Part shown: piece after piece, positions 12,632 through 25,400 of the stretch
How positions within the stretch are numbered: position 1 is the first letter of the stretch
Layout of the letters: every line of letters starts with the position of its first letter
DNA from: Coffea arabica
Lineage: Eukaryota > Streptophyta > Magnoliopsida > Gentianales > Rubiaceae
NCBI RefSeq assembly: GCF_036785885.1
Contig: NC_092326.1
Span: forward strand, 39,518,287 to 39,582,286
Reading direction: 5' to 3'
Length of the DNA: 64,000 bases
Made by a program: the position numbers and the translations under genes
The notes under the pieces: model-generated
What the model saw: the letters and a program-made list of their open reading frames with translations, nothing else
Told to the model about the DNA's origin: nothing
The model's database searches: none

Positions 12632-13699
12632 CCAGTTGGAAAATCATATGTTGGAGAGATGTAAAACTTTGTTGCTTGATGCAGTTAATGAATTGATTCT
12701 TTTATTGGTTTTCAGGGGATTGAATAATTTTATGAGATTTAGTTGCAAATGATTGCACTATGCTACTACAAGATATATCTACTACACATGATTCTGCATT
12801 TCTACACTGTGTGCGTACCCCCATTGTGAAGGGAATGTTGCAATTCTGCAACTTTTTGATTGGTTTTTTGTGTGTCTCATTATTGAGAAATATATATGTA
12901 TGTTTGGATTTTCTCAAGTCAATGTTTGTTTGTCCTTCACTTTATTCTTTAACACTGTAGAACAGCAACCAAACAACAAACCAGAAAAAGTACTAAAGCG
13001 AATAAGGAAGGGGACAATATCTATAATTCTCCAAAATTACATTATACTTGTTTGTTTTTATGGGCTTTGAGTAAAAACACCTTTCAGGAACAAGTTTTCT
13101 TTAGGGTCCTCCAACCTTGTCAGCTCTAGTGCTCTAGGAAATTAAGAACCGAAAATATACACATTGATGACTGCTGATGAATATATTGATTAGCAGCAGC
13201 ATATTGAACTTAAAATATCAATTTAAGTTCATGGCTGGCTGCATTTACCTATTAATTGCTGCTACAAGAGCAGGAGGGTCTTCCCAACCAGAAGCTCAGA
13301 TTGATTCAGTCTAAAACAAGCCATGAGTAGTAGTAGTCCGCACTGTTCAAAGTTCCTGAATCACATTAAAGACTCTCCCCGGCCGGACCTCTCAAGTCTT
13401 CAAAGAGCCAAGGTAAAAGACATGCCCAATTAATTATTTTTGTAACACAGCTCCGATATAAAGCCAAGCGTATGTACAAGGTTCCCACATACTCATTTTA
13501 GCTAACAAATCATCTCTTGACAGGAAACAGAAAGACTATTTAACTTGGTTACTACATGCAATCCTGCAACTATTTCTAATACTCAATACTCCCAAACAGA
13601 CACTGGTGGGGGAAAAAGGAAAGCAAATACTGGATGCTAATACAATAACCTTCCCTTCTTTAGTGCTCCTCAGAAAATAGATCTTTTCATGCTGGGCTT
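12632..13699. other. Intergenic region between convergent genes
   Basis: Contains the 3' flanks of the membrane-protein gene (+) and the desaturase gene (-). Short frames here lack homology, codon bias or splice context. No repeat or RNA gene recognised. Confidence 0.6.
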
Positions 13700-16600
13700 T
13701 TAAAGCATGATTTCTTTACCAAAAACCCAGCTAAAGGGAACAGATGATGATGCCTGCTTCGCCCTTGCCTGGGCTCTCTCCTCCAATTTTCTAAACCTTG
13801 GTGCCAGCCCGCATACATAATCTTGAGCTTTACGCCCCTCACTGGAAAGGCCTGTCAATTTCTCCACTTTCCATCTTTCAACCAGAAACTCCAAAATATC
13901 TGCATAGTCCTTGGCAGTGTAGACTCCAAGGCGCTGTGCTACAGCAGAGAAGTGTTCAAAGAGGTTGTCATCCCTGCCATCATACATCAGGTGTGCAGGC
14001 ATTGAGATTTTTTTCCTCATCATGTCTGCTAGGGCCACCATAGTGCCATCTGGGTCAATCTCAAATAGCTTCTCAACGATCTTGGTATATGCAGTTTCAT
14101 GGCGCTTCTCATCTGCAGCAATTGTCCCACATATTTGTGCCAGTTTCAGGTCGCCGAATTCCTTGGCAAGCCTGGCAGTGTTCCCATGGGAAATGAAAGT
14201 TGCCCGCTCCTGGAACGAGGTGTAAATGAAACCAAGATAGGGGTTGTTTTCTGTGCGAGGGTCCTAAATTCAAAGATGGGATACAACGGTCAATAGAGTA
14301 TTCAACTATAAAAGAGCACCACACATAGAATACTGAGTACATGACAACATAACCAAAGCTATATACATCAATGCAATTAAAGAAGCAGCAGGGCCATCAC
14401 ATCATTCAGTATAAGCATATGCCTGTACTAAACTGGAACAAAATGCATGCCTCAAACCCTACAGAGGCTTGCATTGGAGCTCCAATAGGGAGTTAGTCTC
14501 CATACTCCATAGTTGTAATGAGTGTAGAAATGCAAAAGTAATGCAAAAGTAAAACAAGCAAGATCTTACCATCCCAGAACCCATCAGGTACTGGATAGTC
14601 TTTTCAATTTGCTTCATATCCACCCTTCCAGAAAGAAAGAGATATTTGTTGAGAAGGTCGCCATGCCTATTCTCTTCAGCAGTCCATGCCCTAGTCCAAA
14701 CTGCCCAAGAAGTAGGACTGGCACCAGTTTCATCTCGAACTCCATCAAGAGTGTTAAGCATAGTCTGGTAAGTTGGAAGTGCTTCCTCGGTAATCATATC
14801 TCCAACCAACACGATGAAGTAGTCATCAGGAATTTCCTTGGATCTTTCCCTCAGTTCCTTTACCTGTTCCTCAAATCCTTCAGAGGCAGGGTCTGGGAGA
14901 AAATCACTGGGCTGCCATGATTTCTCAACATCCTTTAGTAGCACCAAAATGTTCTTCTCAGCCCAACCATCCAGAGATTTGAAAATCTCGCGCTTTTCTG
15001 GTGGCATTGAATGAGTCACTTGAACATGCACCTCTCTTGGTGGGGTGAAAGGCTTCTTCACAGTCTTAACATCCCTATATCCAAATGGCATTTGAGTATA
15101 AAGCATTCTTTTACAAAACTTAAACCATAGAAGCAACAAAACTTAAACGAAATCAAGCAAAAAAAATCTCCATTCTTTCCAGCCTTGAAAGATCAGATAT
15201 AAACTGTACATAGAACTCAATAACTGGTTGAGAGTTCAGAAAGCGAAAATGAAGCAGAAAGTCTGAATCTTGGGATGGAGAGATGGGAAGATGATGCAGG
15301 GTAACAAGAAGCATCACTCAATTGGCAAGCTTTTACACAGGTATACGATCTTTAGAAGGCCAATAATAGTGTACTCCAAACCAACATCACAGATACAGGT
15401 CAAATATACCGCTTGCAGAAAACTAGGAGCCAGTAACGACCAAGTTGCAAGTTTCAAGGATAACCCAAATATCTTTTGTCGGTATTATTCTTAATTTTAT
15501 CTTCGTGGGACCAACAAGATGTTTAGCAAAAAAAAAAAAAAAAAAGTTGTAAGCAGAAAACCGACAAGAAAAATATTAAAAGTTTCGTTAGTTTCAGTCA
15601 GAGAAGAAACAGGACAATGTAGACCAACAACCATAACAGATACAAGCATAAACTAAAAGTCAGAGCTACATTTAGAAAAATCATCAAGTTAGGAACCCTG
15701 CAATGAAGAAACAACAAACAAGTGAAAATCATTGCTATAACCCTAAAATACATCAAAAAAAAGTGACAGAATGATAACATAAAGATTATATAATCGCAAC
15801 AGCAAAGATTATATACCAGGCACAAATGGAAGGCCCAAACCAAATGAGAGCAAGAAAAACAACCATTAATCAGAATAACACAAAATTGATAACTTAAATC
15901 TCATATGAAAATAATACAAGTACAAGAATTACTTCACTTTGAATTTTCTCTCAGAAGCTAGTACCTTTACATGAGGACCACCACTGCAGAGACTGAGTTA
16001 AGAATTACTTCATTTTGCAACTCAAAGGAGCTAGTGGGGTTATATTTTCAGGACCACTGTTTCAAGTATTGACAAGGACTAACGTTTTGTTGTGAATAAC
16101 ACGAAAACATATGTTTAGAAAAGAACAAAAACTTCAAAGACTGCATGGTCAAACCTAATTTTGATTCACTAATCGTACAACTAAGGTTGGATCAACATTC
16201 ATAGCATTGAAATACATAATTTGTATTAGCACCTTCCTGAAGAAATCTATTGACATAGAGACCAGCACAGACAACACATGCAGATTTGAAAAATATAAAT
16301 AGACATTGAATTAAACTAATACGGATAAATAAATTAATTGAAACAAGAGAAAGCGAAAAAAATTATTAAAAAAATCTGACAAAGATAGAGGGGCAACCAT
16401 GCATGCATTGGTACAAGTTGAATACATACACCAACGGAGACATGAAAATACACAAAATAAATTTAAAAAAAAAAAAAAAACAAATGGGAGAGAGAGGTCT
16501 TCGAGGTTTCAATCAGATTGTGAAGTAATTAGACAAAATCAAATACAAGACGTTTAAAACGGGTTGCTATACAAGCCCAGATGGAAAAATATGATAAAGA

Positions 16601-17132
16601 TTCATTTTTGAATCTTGATCATCAACCATTTCATGTTACTCAACCAAAAAAAAAATGGTCGCACGCGTAATATTTATTTTGGTCAAGAAAGCTCGGATAA
16701 AATCAGTTGGGGGATGTTTGAAACTGATTTAAAGACAAACCCAAGTCAAAAAATTATCATAAAAAACCGTTCTTGAATCTTGATCATCACCCCTTTTAGC
16801 TTATTCAACCAATAATGCTGGCTCAGAGATACACACCGTTATAGAAATTTTAATTGAAATCATACATATCAGAGTAAATCCATTCAAGAAACAAGGCTAA
16901 AAAACCATTTCTTGATTAAAAAGACAGCATTTGCGTTTTGCAAGAAAAGGAAAAAAAAAAAAAAGAGAGAAGAAGTGAAAGAGAAAAACGGATGAGCGAC
17001 TCACAGAGAAGAAGGGGAATGAAGAGTGGACGCCATGACAACTCTGTTATGAGATCTGCTGGGGCGAGACCCATTTGTGAATGCAGACACCTTGCCGGTT
17101 GGGAAGCTCACAGCATTGAGTTTCAATGCCAT
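13700..17132 (-). CDS. Stearoyl-[acyl-carrier-protein] 9-desaturase, plastid
   Basis: Soluble diiron enzyme of the plastid stroma that introduces the delta-9 double bond into 18:0-ACP using reduced ferredoxin. Three exons: 17005-17132, 14570-15074 and 13700-14263; 128+505+564 nt give 398 aa, the usual length. Residues 1 to about 34 form a Ser/Arg-rich plastid transit peptide. Numbering is castor mature enzyme plus 34, so all six diiron ligands are present: E139, E177 and H180 (EENRH), E230, E263 and H266 (DEKRH). Pocket residues tied to 18:0 preference also match (M148, L152, P213, T215, G222). Intron 1 is 1.93 kb and AT-rich, a common pattern for this family. A weak TATA-like TTAAATAC lies about 205 bp upstream of the ATG. 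Sequence identifies a SAD/FAB2-AAD family member, but not which paralogue. Confidence 0.97.
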
Positions 17133-17762
17133 ATCAGACTAGTTTCGATAACTCCTATGTCGATGCTTTCTTTCTCTGACTGAAATAGGAAACGGTTTGT
17201 GTTTGTAAGAACGAGTGCTTTATGGAAGGCTTATAGCAGTTGGAATTGGTGAAAGAGAGGCAGAATTGACAAAGAAAACAAAAGGCTGAGTGGAATAGAA
17301 TGGAGGGGGCAAGAGAAAGGAAGTGATGAGTGATTAGTATTTAAGTGAGGAGGAGTAATTGTGATGGTTTAGATCGTTGGGAAGGAGAGACGGACGGACA
17401 GCACGTAAATGGAGAAAACAGGGGGCTGAAACAGGGCAAGTGTTCTATGTTAAGAGAGATAAACAGCGTGCTCTCAAGAGTTAATTGAGTCAATAACGCT
17501 GTTGGTTTGGGAATTACCGACAAAAATTTTTTTAATCAAATTTCTCAATCGCCACTTTCTTTTTTTTCCCATATTATATCTTTTCCCTTTTTTTTTTTGT
17601 TCACAGCCTGTGCCTCTGTACATGCTTGTCATCATACAGGTTCGATTTTCGGGTGGGGTGGCCAGTCGGCCACACAGTGGGTGGCATGTAATGAGTCTGT
17701 CCACCGGAGATGTTCCAAGTATACGCACGAGGTTGAGATTTGAACCATGAATTCGGCCTTTA

Positions 17763-17905
17763 TCATGGTGTTCCTTGACCGGGTGGCTTGGGGTTCTAAA
17801 TGCATCCAACCACCTCGTAATTGCTAGAGCTAACTGGATCTAAAGATCGACTTTAATTGCTGTTGATTAAGTTTCAGTTGATTTCAAATGATTTGATTCG
17901 AATTC
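17763..17905 (+). repeat. Diverged direct repeat, copy 1 of 2
   Basis: Shares an ordered set of words (ATGGTGTTCCT, GGGTTCTAA, ATAATTGCT/GTAATTGCT, GCTAAC, TGATTTCAA) with 18919-19062, about 1.16 kb downstream in the same orientation. Clearly related but much mutated; probably fragments of an old dispersed element. Confidence 0.6.
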
Positions 17906-18639
17906 GAGCTTTATTTAACGAATTCAAGTCAAGTTTGATTCCATTAAATTGTAAGTAACTCAGTTAAACTTGTACGTAATAATAACTATGCAAAATTTAA
18001 ATTTAAAATTCAACTTTTGCACGCATGTCATGAATCAAACGGTGATAATATATACACTGTCAGTGTATATAAGATTTACTCTAAATTTAGACCGATTTTT
18101 TTTTTTTTAAATACTCGAGCTAGTCGCTTTATTGTAAGTCAGTACAAAATGATTTTTAATTACTTAAACAACAGTCCTAAAAAAACATAAAACCCAAATG
18201 ATGTATACAAAACCCCACTCACATCTTGGCTTCCAATTCTCCCTGCTCTTCCTAAACACTCTCTCACCAGCCACTTCACCTCTTTCATCTTGGTAAACTA
18301 TCCTATTTCTAGCCCCCCTAGAATCAAATTAAATTCAAGAATCATGTGGGTGAATTTCACGATTCTCCCTGTAGCTTGAAGAGGCCATAGTTCATGCACC
18401 TATGCTTCATTTTCAACTCGCAAAATCTAGGCAAAACCACCATTTCCCCACCTATACTTCAGTGCACTAGCCGTTGATTCAACTTCGTAAAGAAAGTTAG
18501 TTGGTACTTATTTTTTTACTCTTTGTTGTTTGCACTTACCTCCCCTCATTTTTGTTAACATAATTTCATTTTTTCACTAACACAACTTATACATATGTAT
18601 GTATAAGGGGTATTTGTGAAATCAAAATTTCACTCACCT

Positions 18640-18798
18640 TTTTCCTCAAAGTACTTTCTGAATGGTACTTTTTCAGACTCGAACCGATTTTATTATCAAA
18701 ATCTTAACTTTAGAAGAGATTAATGTAATTTTGCAAACTTTGGAAAAGGTAATTGAAACTGTTAGAAACCTTGAGGGAGGTTTATGAAATTATCCCTC
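18640..18798. mobile_element. Truncated end of an 885-bp-family MULE-MITE
   Basis: Ends with AGAAACCTTGAGGGAGGTTT followed by ATTATCCCTC, the same terminal pattern as the elements at 29716-30603 and 31252-32136. The opposite end was not found, so this is a fragment. Confidence 0.5.
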
Positions 18799-18918
18799 AT
18801 ATAAGGTCTTGAACAGTTGAGAGCCCTTGGCTTGCATGCACCTGCACTATGAAGTATGCATCCATAAACACACCCTAAAGTACCATACTGCATCATGACT
18901 TTGACACTAGAGTCGTCT

Positions 18919-19062
18919 TTATGGTGTTCCTACATAGATGAATTAGGGTTCTAAGCGAATCGAACCATCTCATAATTGCTGGAAAGCTAACTTGGTTATA
19001 AGATGGATTTTAATTGGTATTGGTTGATTTTCGATTGATTTCAAGTGACTCGATCAGGAAAC
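18919..19062 (+). repeat. Diverged direct repeat, copy 2 of 2
   Basis: Counterpart of 17763-17905 in the same orientation. Neither copy has LTR-type TG..CA ends that I can see, so an LTR pair is not claimed. Confidence 0.6.
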
Positions 19063-19079
19063 TGAATGAGCATGAGTGC

Positions 19080-19720
19080 AAAGATACTAATGGTTAGAAC
19101 TTGACTAGGGATAATATATACACATATTAGACTCAAGTAAATTCAAAGTATAGCTCGATTTGAAATTTAATTAGGCTCGACCCCTTGTGAAAAATACTCA
19201 AGTCAAGTTCAAGTTGTCATTAAAATCTGGAATTGAGTTTGAGCTCCACCTTAGGTGCTCAAATGGATTCGTTGGGGCGAGGTTGAGCCGGTTGGTAGTC
19301 GATGCTACTAGAGCTTAAACAAGTTGAATCGAGCGGAGTTTTGATGTAATCAAACCGAGTCACGACCCAATTTTATTGAGTTTGAATTTGAACTTGAATT
19401 AGATGAGCTTTCAATGTAAAATTTGAGTTCAAATTCGACCTTAAATTCGAATCTAGTCGAATTCGAGATTGAGCCTAATCGAACTTAAAAAATAAAAAAT
19501 AATATATATATATATATATATATATCTGTGTGTGTATGTGTATATATATTCGGGTTGACTTGCAAGCTAACGAGTTGAGTTTCTCTATACTCAACTTGAG
19601 TTCAATGGCTCGACTTAGTGGGTTCAATTTCGACTCGAGCTTGAGTCGAACTTTTACCGAATTGACTTGCAAGGGACTTAATTCGTTTGCAACTCTGGGT
19701 GCAACCCTAAAACTTTGAAA
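19080..19720. repeat. Low-complexity TCGA/CTCGA-rich dispersed repeat
   Basis: Repeated short words such as CTCGA, TTCGA, GAGTT and CAAGTT in both orientations form a degenerate foldback-prone tract. An AT/GT run sits at about 19500-19550. Reading frames here are accidental. Confidence 0.5.
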
Positions 19721-20704
19721 ATTTTAGGTCCCAGCCCCCCAATTAATAAAATAATAAGATATTAACCCCTACCTTCCCATCCTCACCGCGAGTAGAATCT
19801 CAATTTCAAACATGATAAACGAGTACAGCACCACACATCATTGGATTAGAACCATTTCATTTTTGCCATCTATTTTCCTAGTTTCTTTTTACTTCTTGCA
19901 TTAAAAAGGACACTCAGTTTTGGCCAAACTCTCAAATTCTCATGTATCCTTTTCTTCACAACTGTAGCAGGATAGCTCTGGAAGTGTCCCGGCCCCTCAA
20001 AGTTGAATTCTGGCACTTGCTATCGGTTTCAGCTATTTAATCTTGTACTGATTGATGAGCCGGTCACCCAGTACAACAATTGATAAGCTCCAAATTCTCC
20101 GAATTACAAATTTGTCAAGGATCAGCAGATTATATGATATACATCGTTGGACTTCACAAAAAATGTTCTATGTTATTTTTGTTTTCGAAATGATTCACAT
20201 GGTTGAACAAAAAGACTTGTGATTTTTCGTTGAAAAACATTTTTTCGTCCCGCTCATTCGCGTACATCAAATCGTTACAATATATTTTTTTACAAAAATT
20301 TTTAAAAATTTACAACACTCTCATGTGAATTTCATACACCACATGAAAAATGAAATAGTACATCATCTCAACGGTTCGCCTGCGGCGCCGATTCCACAGT
20401 TTTCAAACTCGTGCATCATAAAGCTAGGCGATAGCCGATCAAATCTTCATCATTGATGAAGATGTGTAATGTAATCGGTGTTTTTCAAAGCCTCGTGTGT
20501 AGTGTACCAAACAACTTTTCTGTTCTTGATTTTTCAAGTATTCGGTTTGTCCTCATTTATTGATTGCGCAACCTTTTCTCATCAAAAATTTTGATGGCGA
20601 GATTTGTCTATTGAAATTAAATTGGCTAAAGTAGTACATGTTTTATCGGTACAAAATCATTTTTCACCAAAAAAAAAAAAAAAACACAGCAGGCCAGTGA
20701 ACTG

Positions 20705-21184
20705 TGTTAGGAAATTGGCTTAATTTTTTTTAGTCAGATTTTTTATTTTATGTGGAAATAACTAGTTTTCTAATTGATTTTAGTTACGTGAAATAGTAAC
20801 TAAAGAATTTCCCATTTGTATGAGTTTAAGAATTGGGAGTTATTTCCTATTCTATTTGAGATTAGGAATTAGGAGTTATTTCCTGTTATTACTTAGATGT
20901 TGACCAAATAATTGAGCTTATAAATAAGTGGGGGTTGGCATACCATAAGGTAGCACACAAGGGCGACACGTAGCTTTACACATGGGGGGTAAGAAAGGGT
21001 TCTTGAAATATAAGAGATGATATGCAAAAGTTGGATTTGAATTCAAGTTGTATTCTTGTATAATGTTTTCCTCTCATAATAAATAATTGATTTCTCTCAA
21101 TGGACATGGACTCAATAATAGAGTCAAATTTCTAGTTTGTGATTAAATTGTTGTATGTTTGATGTCTCAATTTATGTACCAACA
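20705..21184 (+). mobile_element. Probable solo LTR (Copia-like), 480 bp
   Basis: Begins TGTTAGG and ends ACCAACA, the TG...CA form of LTR ends. Inside are a promoter-like CTTATAAATAAG (about 20917) and, about 165 bp later, AATAAATAA-type polyadenylation words followed by a CT-rich U5-like end. No second LTR, primer-binding site or gag-pol is seen nearby, so a solo LTR is the simplest reading. A clean 5-bp target duplication was not found, which lowers confidence. Confidence 0.5.
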
Positions 21185-21419
21185 ACGTAATGGTTTTTTT
21201 TTTATACTAATAGTTACGGATGTATGGCACATGCGCATAATTTGAATTTTATATGAATTTAGCATTATGATCTAAGCTTGCTATTATACAAAAAAAAAAA
21301 AAAAAATTGTATGACAGTGTAAAAAAAAAAAAAAAAAAAACATGCTCCTAAAATAATAGTTATACTTATATCACAAACACATTTTCTAAATATTTTTTAT
21401 TTTTAATTATTTTTTATCC

Positions 21420-21421
<2 letters not shown>

Positions 21422-21453
<32 letters not shown>
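21422..21453. repeat. AT dinucleotide microsatellite
   Basis: About 32 bp of alternating A and T, following two long A-tracts at 21290-21340. Confidence 0.9.
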
Positions 21454-21454
<1 letters not shown>

Positions 21455-22493
21455 TACTATAAAAAATAGTACTATAATAATTCTAAATAATACTAGTTAT
21501 CTCAAATATCACTCTGCCTGGAAGCCAGCACTATTACTTGTTATTAGTAGACAAACCAGCTGAAAAATATGGGGCTTAGCAGTGAGAGGGACATTGGGCA
21601 ATGGGGCACGCAAGCTTTGCTTGTAGCCTCCCAAAGTTGTTCTACTTCATATGCCTACGTAAACCATTGCCCAAATTGAAAGCATTGGGCGTCAATTCCA
21701 AGGCCTCATTTCAGATCCAACAAATTGACACTTTCCAACATACCAATGGGAAAATTCTCTCTCAATCATCACGTTATAATCGATGATGTTTCAGACACCC
21801 CAACCCAAATGGTTCCTTACAGTTTGGTGAGCAATTTCGACCTTTTGGTGTCATATGTATTCATGGTTAGGTGTACTGTATTCAGGGTTAGGTTCCTAAC
21901 AGTTTGGCGAGACAAACCATGGGACTTGTGTGGCCAAATACCACCAGAAAGGCATATATATATATACATTGATCCAAAAGAACCCTGGATGCATTATCCT
22001 CCACCACAATAGTTTTAGCTAGCTGCTAATCCCGATCCCATGCTTTGATACATGAATCTTTTACAGGAAGAAGAACACAAAAAATGGTCAAGTAGATCTC
22101 AGAATTTGTCAAATCTTCAAAGATATTAGAATTCATGTTGTAGAGTCCAGGTATCATTCTTAACTACACCCATGCGATTTTTGTTGTAGAAAACATTTCC
22201 CAGCAGCAATTAAGACAGACATTCTATGCATTGCAGCATTACATATAACAAGTAGAAATACTCACCTGAATTGCAGGCAAACTAGTAAGTTTTGTTCTCA
22301 TAAGATAAACCAAAAATCACAATCCTAATCCAAAAGCAAAACTTTAGATATATGACCAGTATCGAATATACGATCTGGATTTTAATGTACATATCAAAAA
22401 TATTTCAGGCTGTGAAAAAGGGGTGGGCCGGAAGAAACAAACACAGTTGAACATCCATGAAAGGAACAGAGTGGAGCAGGGAAAAGCATCTTT

Positions 22494-25400
22494 TCAATGC
22501 TCTTGTGCAGTACCCTCCTGTTGCTGAGTAGAAGATGCAGGTTTCTGGGATATTTGAGGGGACGTTTCGTAAGGATTAATAGATTTCGCAGAGGGAGGCA
22601 GGCACCTCTTGGAAAAAAATGTGGCAATGCTCTTTGTCCTCCCGCCGCCTTTTTCTGCAGAATATCAAGAATCTCACTCAACCAAACAATACAATGCTGA
22701 CTACTGGTGCTCTCAAATGCAAAAGAATAATTGAGTTCACAAATGGAGGAATAAGTAACCATATAGTAACCAACTACCTGGTGATATTGTTAAACCGAGC
22801 TTCACCACTACCTCTTTCTTAACCTGCATCAGAAGAGTAAGCCAACATAAACAACTAAACTGCAGTCTGAGAAACAAGCTTCAGATTAATTAAGCATGTC
22901 CCTCCAGAGGTCCAAGAACTAAAAGTCCAGAACAAAGGCACCAAGTCTTCCTAAGGGAGGAGAGAATGAAGCTTAAAAGAACTGTAGAATTGTATTGCAG
23001 TTCAGATTAGACTTGGACGCATAATGCTATGGACAACCCTTTTTTTTTCAGTTCACAAACAGATGAAGGTTGATTATTATCAAAACTCTTATGTCATGCG
23101 AAAAACATTTTGGAAAACGAAAAAGCAAATATAACCCGCCATATCTTCTTATTGGCAGACAGCTGGAGGTGTGGGCAAGCAAAGCATAAGAACCTCCAGA
23201 GTGCATGAACTTGCCTTTGTAGTGCCCGATATTTCTTAAACTCCACATTACTTGTGCAAAGGGTTTAAAATAGATAAATATCTCAGAAGTTAAAGAAGAA
23301 CCTATTATTATTCAAGATGCCTGTTTATTATTCAGCAAATTCGAAAAGTCACGAGTTTAATGTAACCATAAGATCATGTTACATGCTAAGAGTGAAGCAG
23401 CTTTTCAATCTATTGTCATATAAAGCAACAGAAAATCATGGTTACCACCTCAGGTCAATAAACTTTGTGAGATTGAAAGGTCAGGTCTCAAACTAAACAG
23501 ACAAAAATCATCAGAAAGGGAATTTTAACCTCCTAAGCTTGAAAGAATATATACATGAATAATTGAAAATAACCTGCCACCGATTGTCAACAAAATCTGA
23601 TATTTCTCGCACTTTGTTTCTCAATTGAGACTTGGAAATGGTGGGAAACTTCTCATGTAAACATTCCACCACTTTGTTTATGCCATTGGAACATGATTGA
23701 ATAACAGATACCTGAAAATTCAGTAGAAAATTAGTCTGGCATTGCAAGCTTTATCAACATATGGATTTTCCAAAAGAAAACTCCAATCCACATAATTAGG
23801 CCAATCTTTCTCCATTGTGAAAGAATGTTGACAAACTTATAAATATCATATAGCAAGAGCCATGGTAACTATACGCGAGCAAAGCATTAGAAGCTTTTGA
23901 ATGAAAACATCAATACTAAAGGCATAAAAATAACTTACAATCTGAGCCAATTCAGAGTCCAATATGGTTGGTGGACTTGCAAAAGTTGTGGAGTTGGTTT
24001 TTGTACTTGAGGTGCAAGCCCCTTGATCTTCTGTGTCATCACTGATTGAAATCTGTACAAATGTGCCGACTGGGAATGCACATATACTCAAAGCTTGCAA
24101 ACATATTTGCTCATGTTTTTCAGCGCCAGTGACATTATCAGCAGAAAGCAAAGGGGCTTTTTGATGCATTATATTCAGAACGACTAAAGGCTGGTTTTTC
24201 CGAAGAGCATGCTCAGTTAAATTGTATAGACACTTTTGCTGTCGAAACAGCTGATTTACCACCTCCTTGGAACTGGGCGAACTTTTGGTCTCCTCAGCCA
24301 AGTGATTCGCCTCCAATTTGTCAACTTCTACTCCCTGCAAGACGGAGTGTTAAAATGCAGACGGATGAGGAAAACTAAAACATTGCCTAAAAAGAAATAA
24401 AGAAAAAAAACACAGAACAAAATCCAACAACAGCTGATAATTCTTTCATCTTGTTCGACCATGCAAGTTTGGTTCACATCTTTCCTTTTTTATCACACTT
24501 AAAACCAGCATTTGGCAGCTCAATACAACAAGGATGATACATTACATTAACACCATGTCACTGCTGGGCATTTCTGTACTGGACAGTTAACAATATGGGA
24601 ACTCAGGGACGCAATAACATATAATACATACATTGTTTGAAAAAAAAAATCCTCATCTCAAAGCTTGAAAAACTCCATTATGAAGATCTACGAAAGGACA
24701 GGTACGTGACTTCCTCATTGCTTATGAGAGAAGAAGGCTAAGTGGTCAATTTAATAAGATAGACTTTGAAAGCATACACATGAAAGCACCAAAATTGATT
24801 ATTGACAAAAAAGAAAAACATGGCAAATAAAAAATAAAAGAACAATGAGGAACCTAAGCAAATTTTATGTCAAAAATTGCTTTGGACAATCATGGTGAAA
24901 CTTCCTTCACTAAATGTAACAAACAACTTAGCATGATATTCTTGGTTCACAAGTGAGTTAAACATGACTTCTTAATTTGTCACACAAACATACTCCATTT
25001 CTTTGGTTGAATGCCCAATTAATGATCATCTTTATGTACTGATTATCATTCTGGCAATGAATACAATAAAGATACTAGAAACTTTTACGCAAAAGCTCTT
25101 GGAAATACCTCATCTTCTGAGAGATATCCATCAGGAACAAAGAAGCCATCTTCACTTTCATCATCACCATCATCCCTTGAGCATCCTTCATCCAAACTTT
25201 CCTCTTCTCCATCCTTTTCACAGTCTGATAAGCTCTCACCAGGTTCCTCCTGTGCAAACAATTTTGTAAAGATAGTTTTCGAGACAATCAAGCAACAATT
25301 AAGCTTAAATATGCACCATACCTCTTCCCATTCTTCATCACTGTCAATCTCATAATCCAACTCTGGATCCTTTACGAAAGGGTGACGTGCACTTACAACT

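Larger units (their letters stand above)
17133..22493. other. Repeat-rich intergenic region between desaturase and FAS1
   Basis: 5.4 kb with no supported gene. It holds a diverged direct-repeat pair (17763-17905 and 18919-19062), a MULE-MITE end fragment (about 18640-18798), a stretch rich in TCGA/CTCGA words (about 19080-19720), a probable solo LTR (20705-21184), A-tracts near 21290-21340 and an AT run (21422-21453). If the two flanking gene blocks were joined by rearrangement, the junction lies here. Confidence 0.6.

Noticed and set aside
17763-19062. LTR pair of a retrotransposon formed by the two direct repeats
   Set aside because: No TG..CA ends, primer-binding site, polypurine tract or gag-pol between them; kept only as diverged repeats.
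20705-21184. Complete retrotransposon
   Set aside because: Only one LTR-like unit and no internal coding region could be found within several kilobases.
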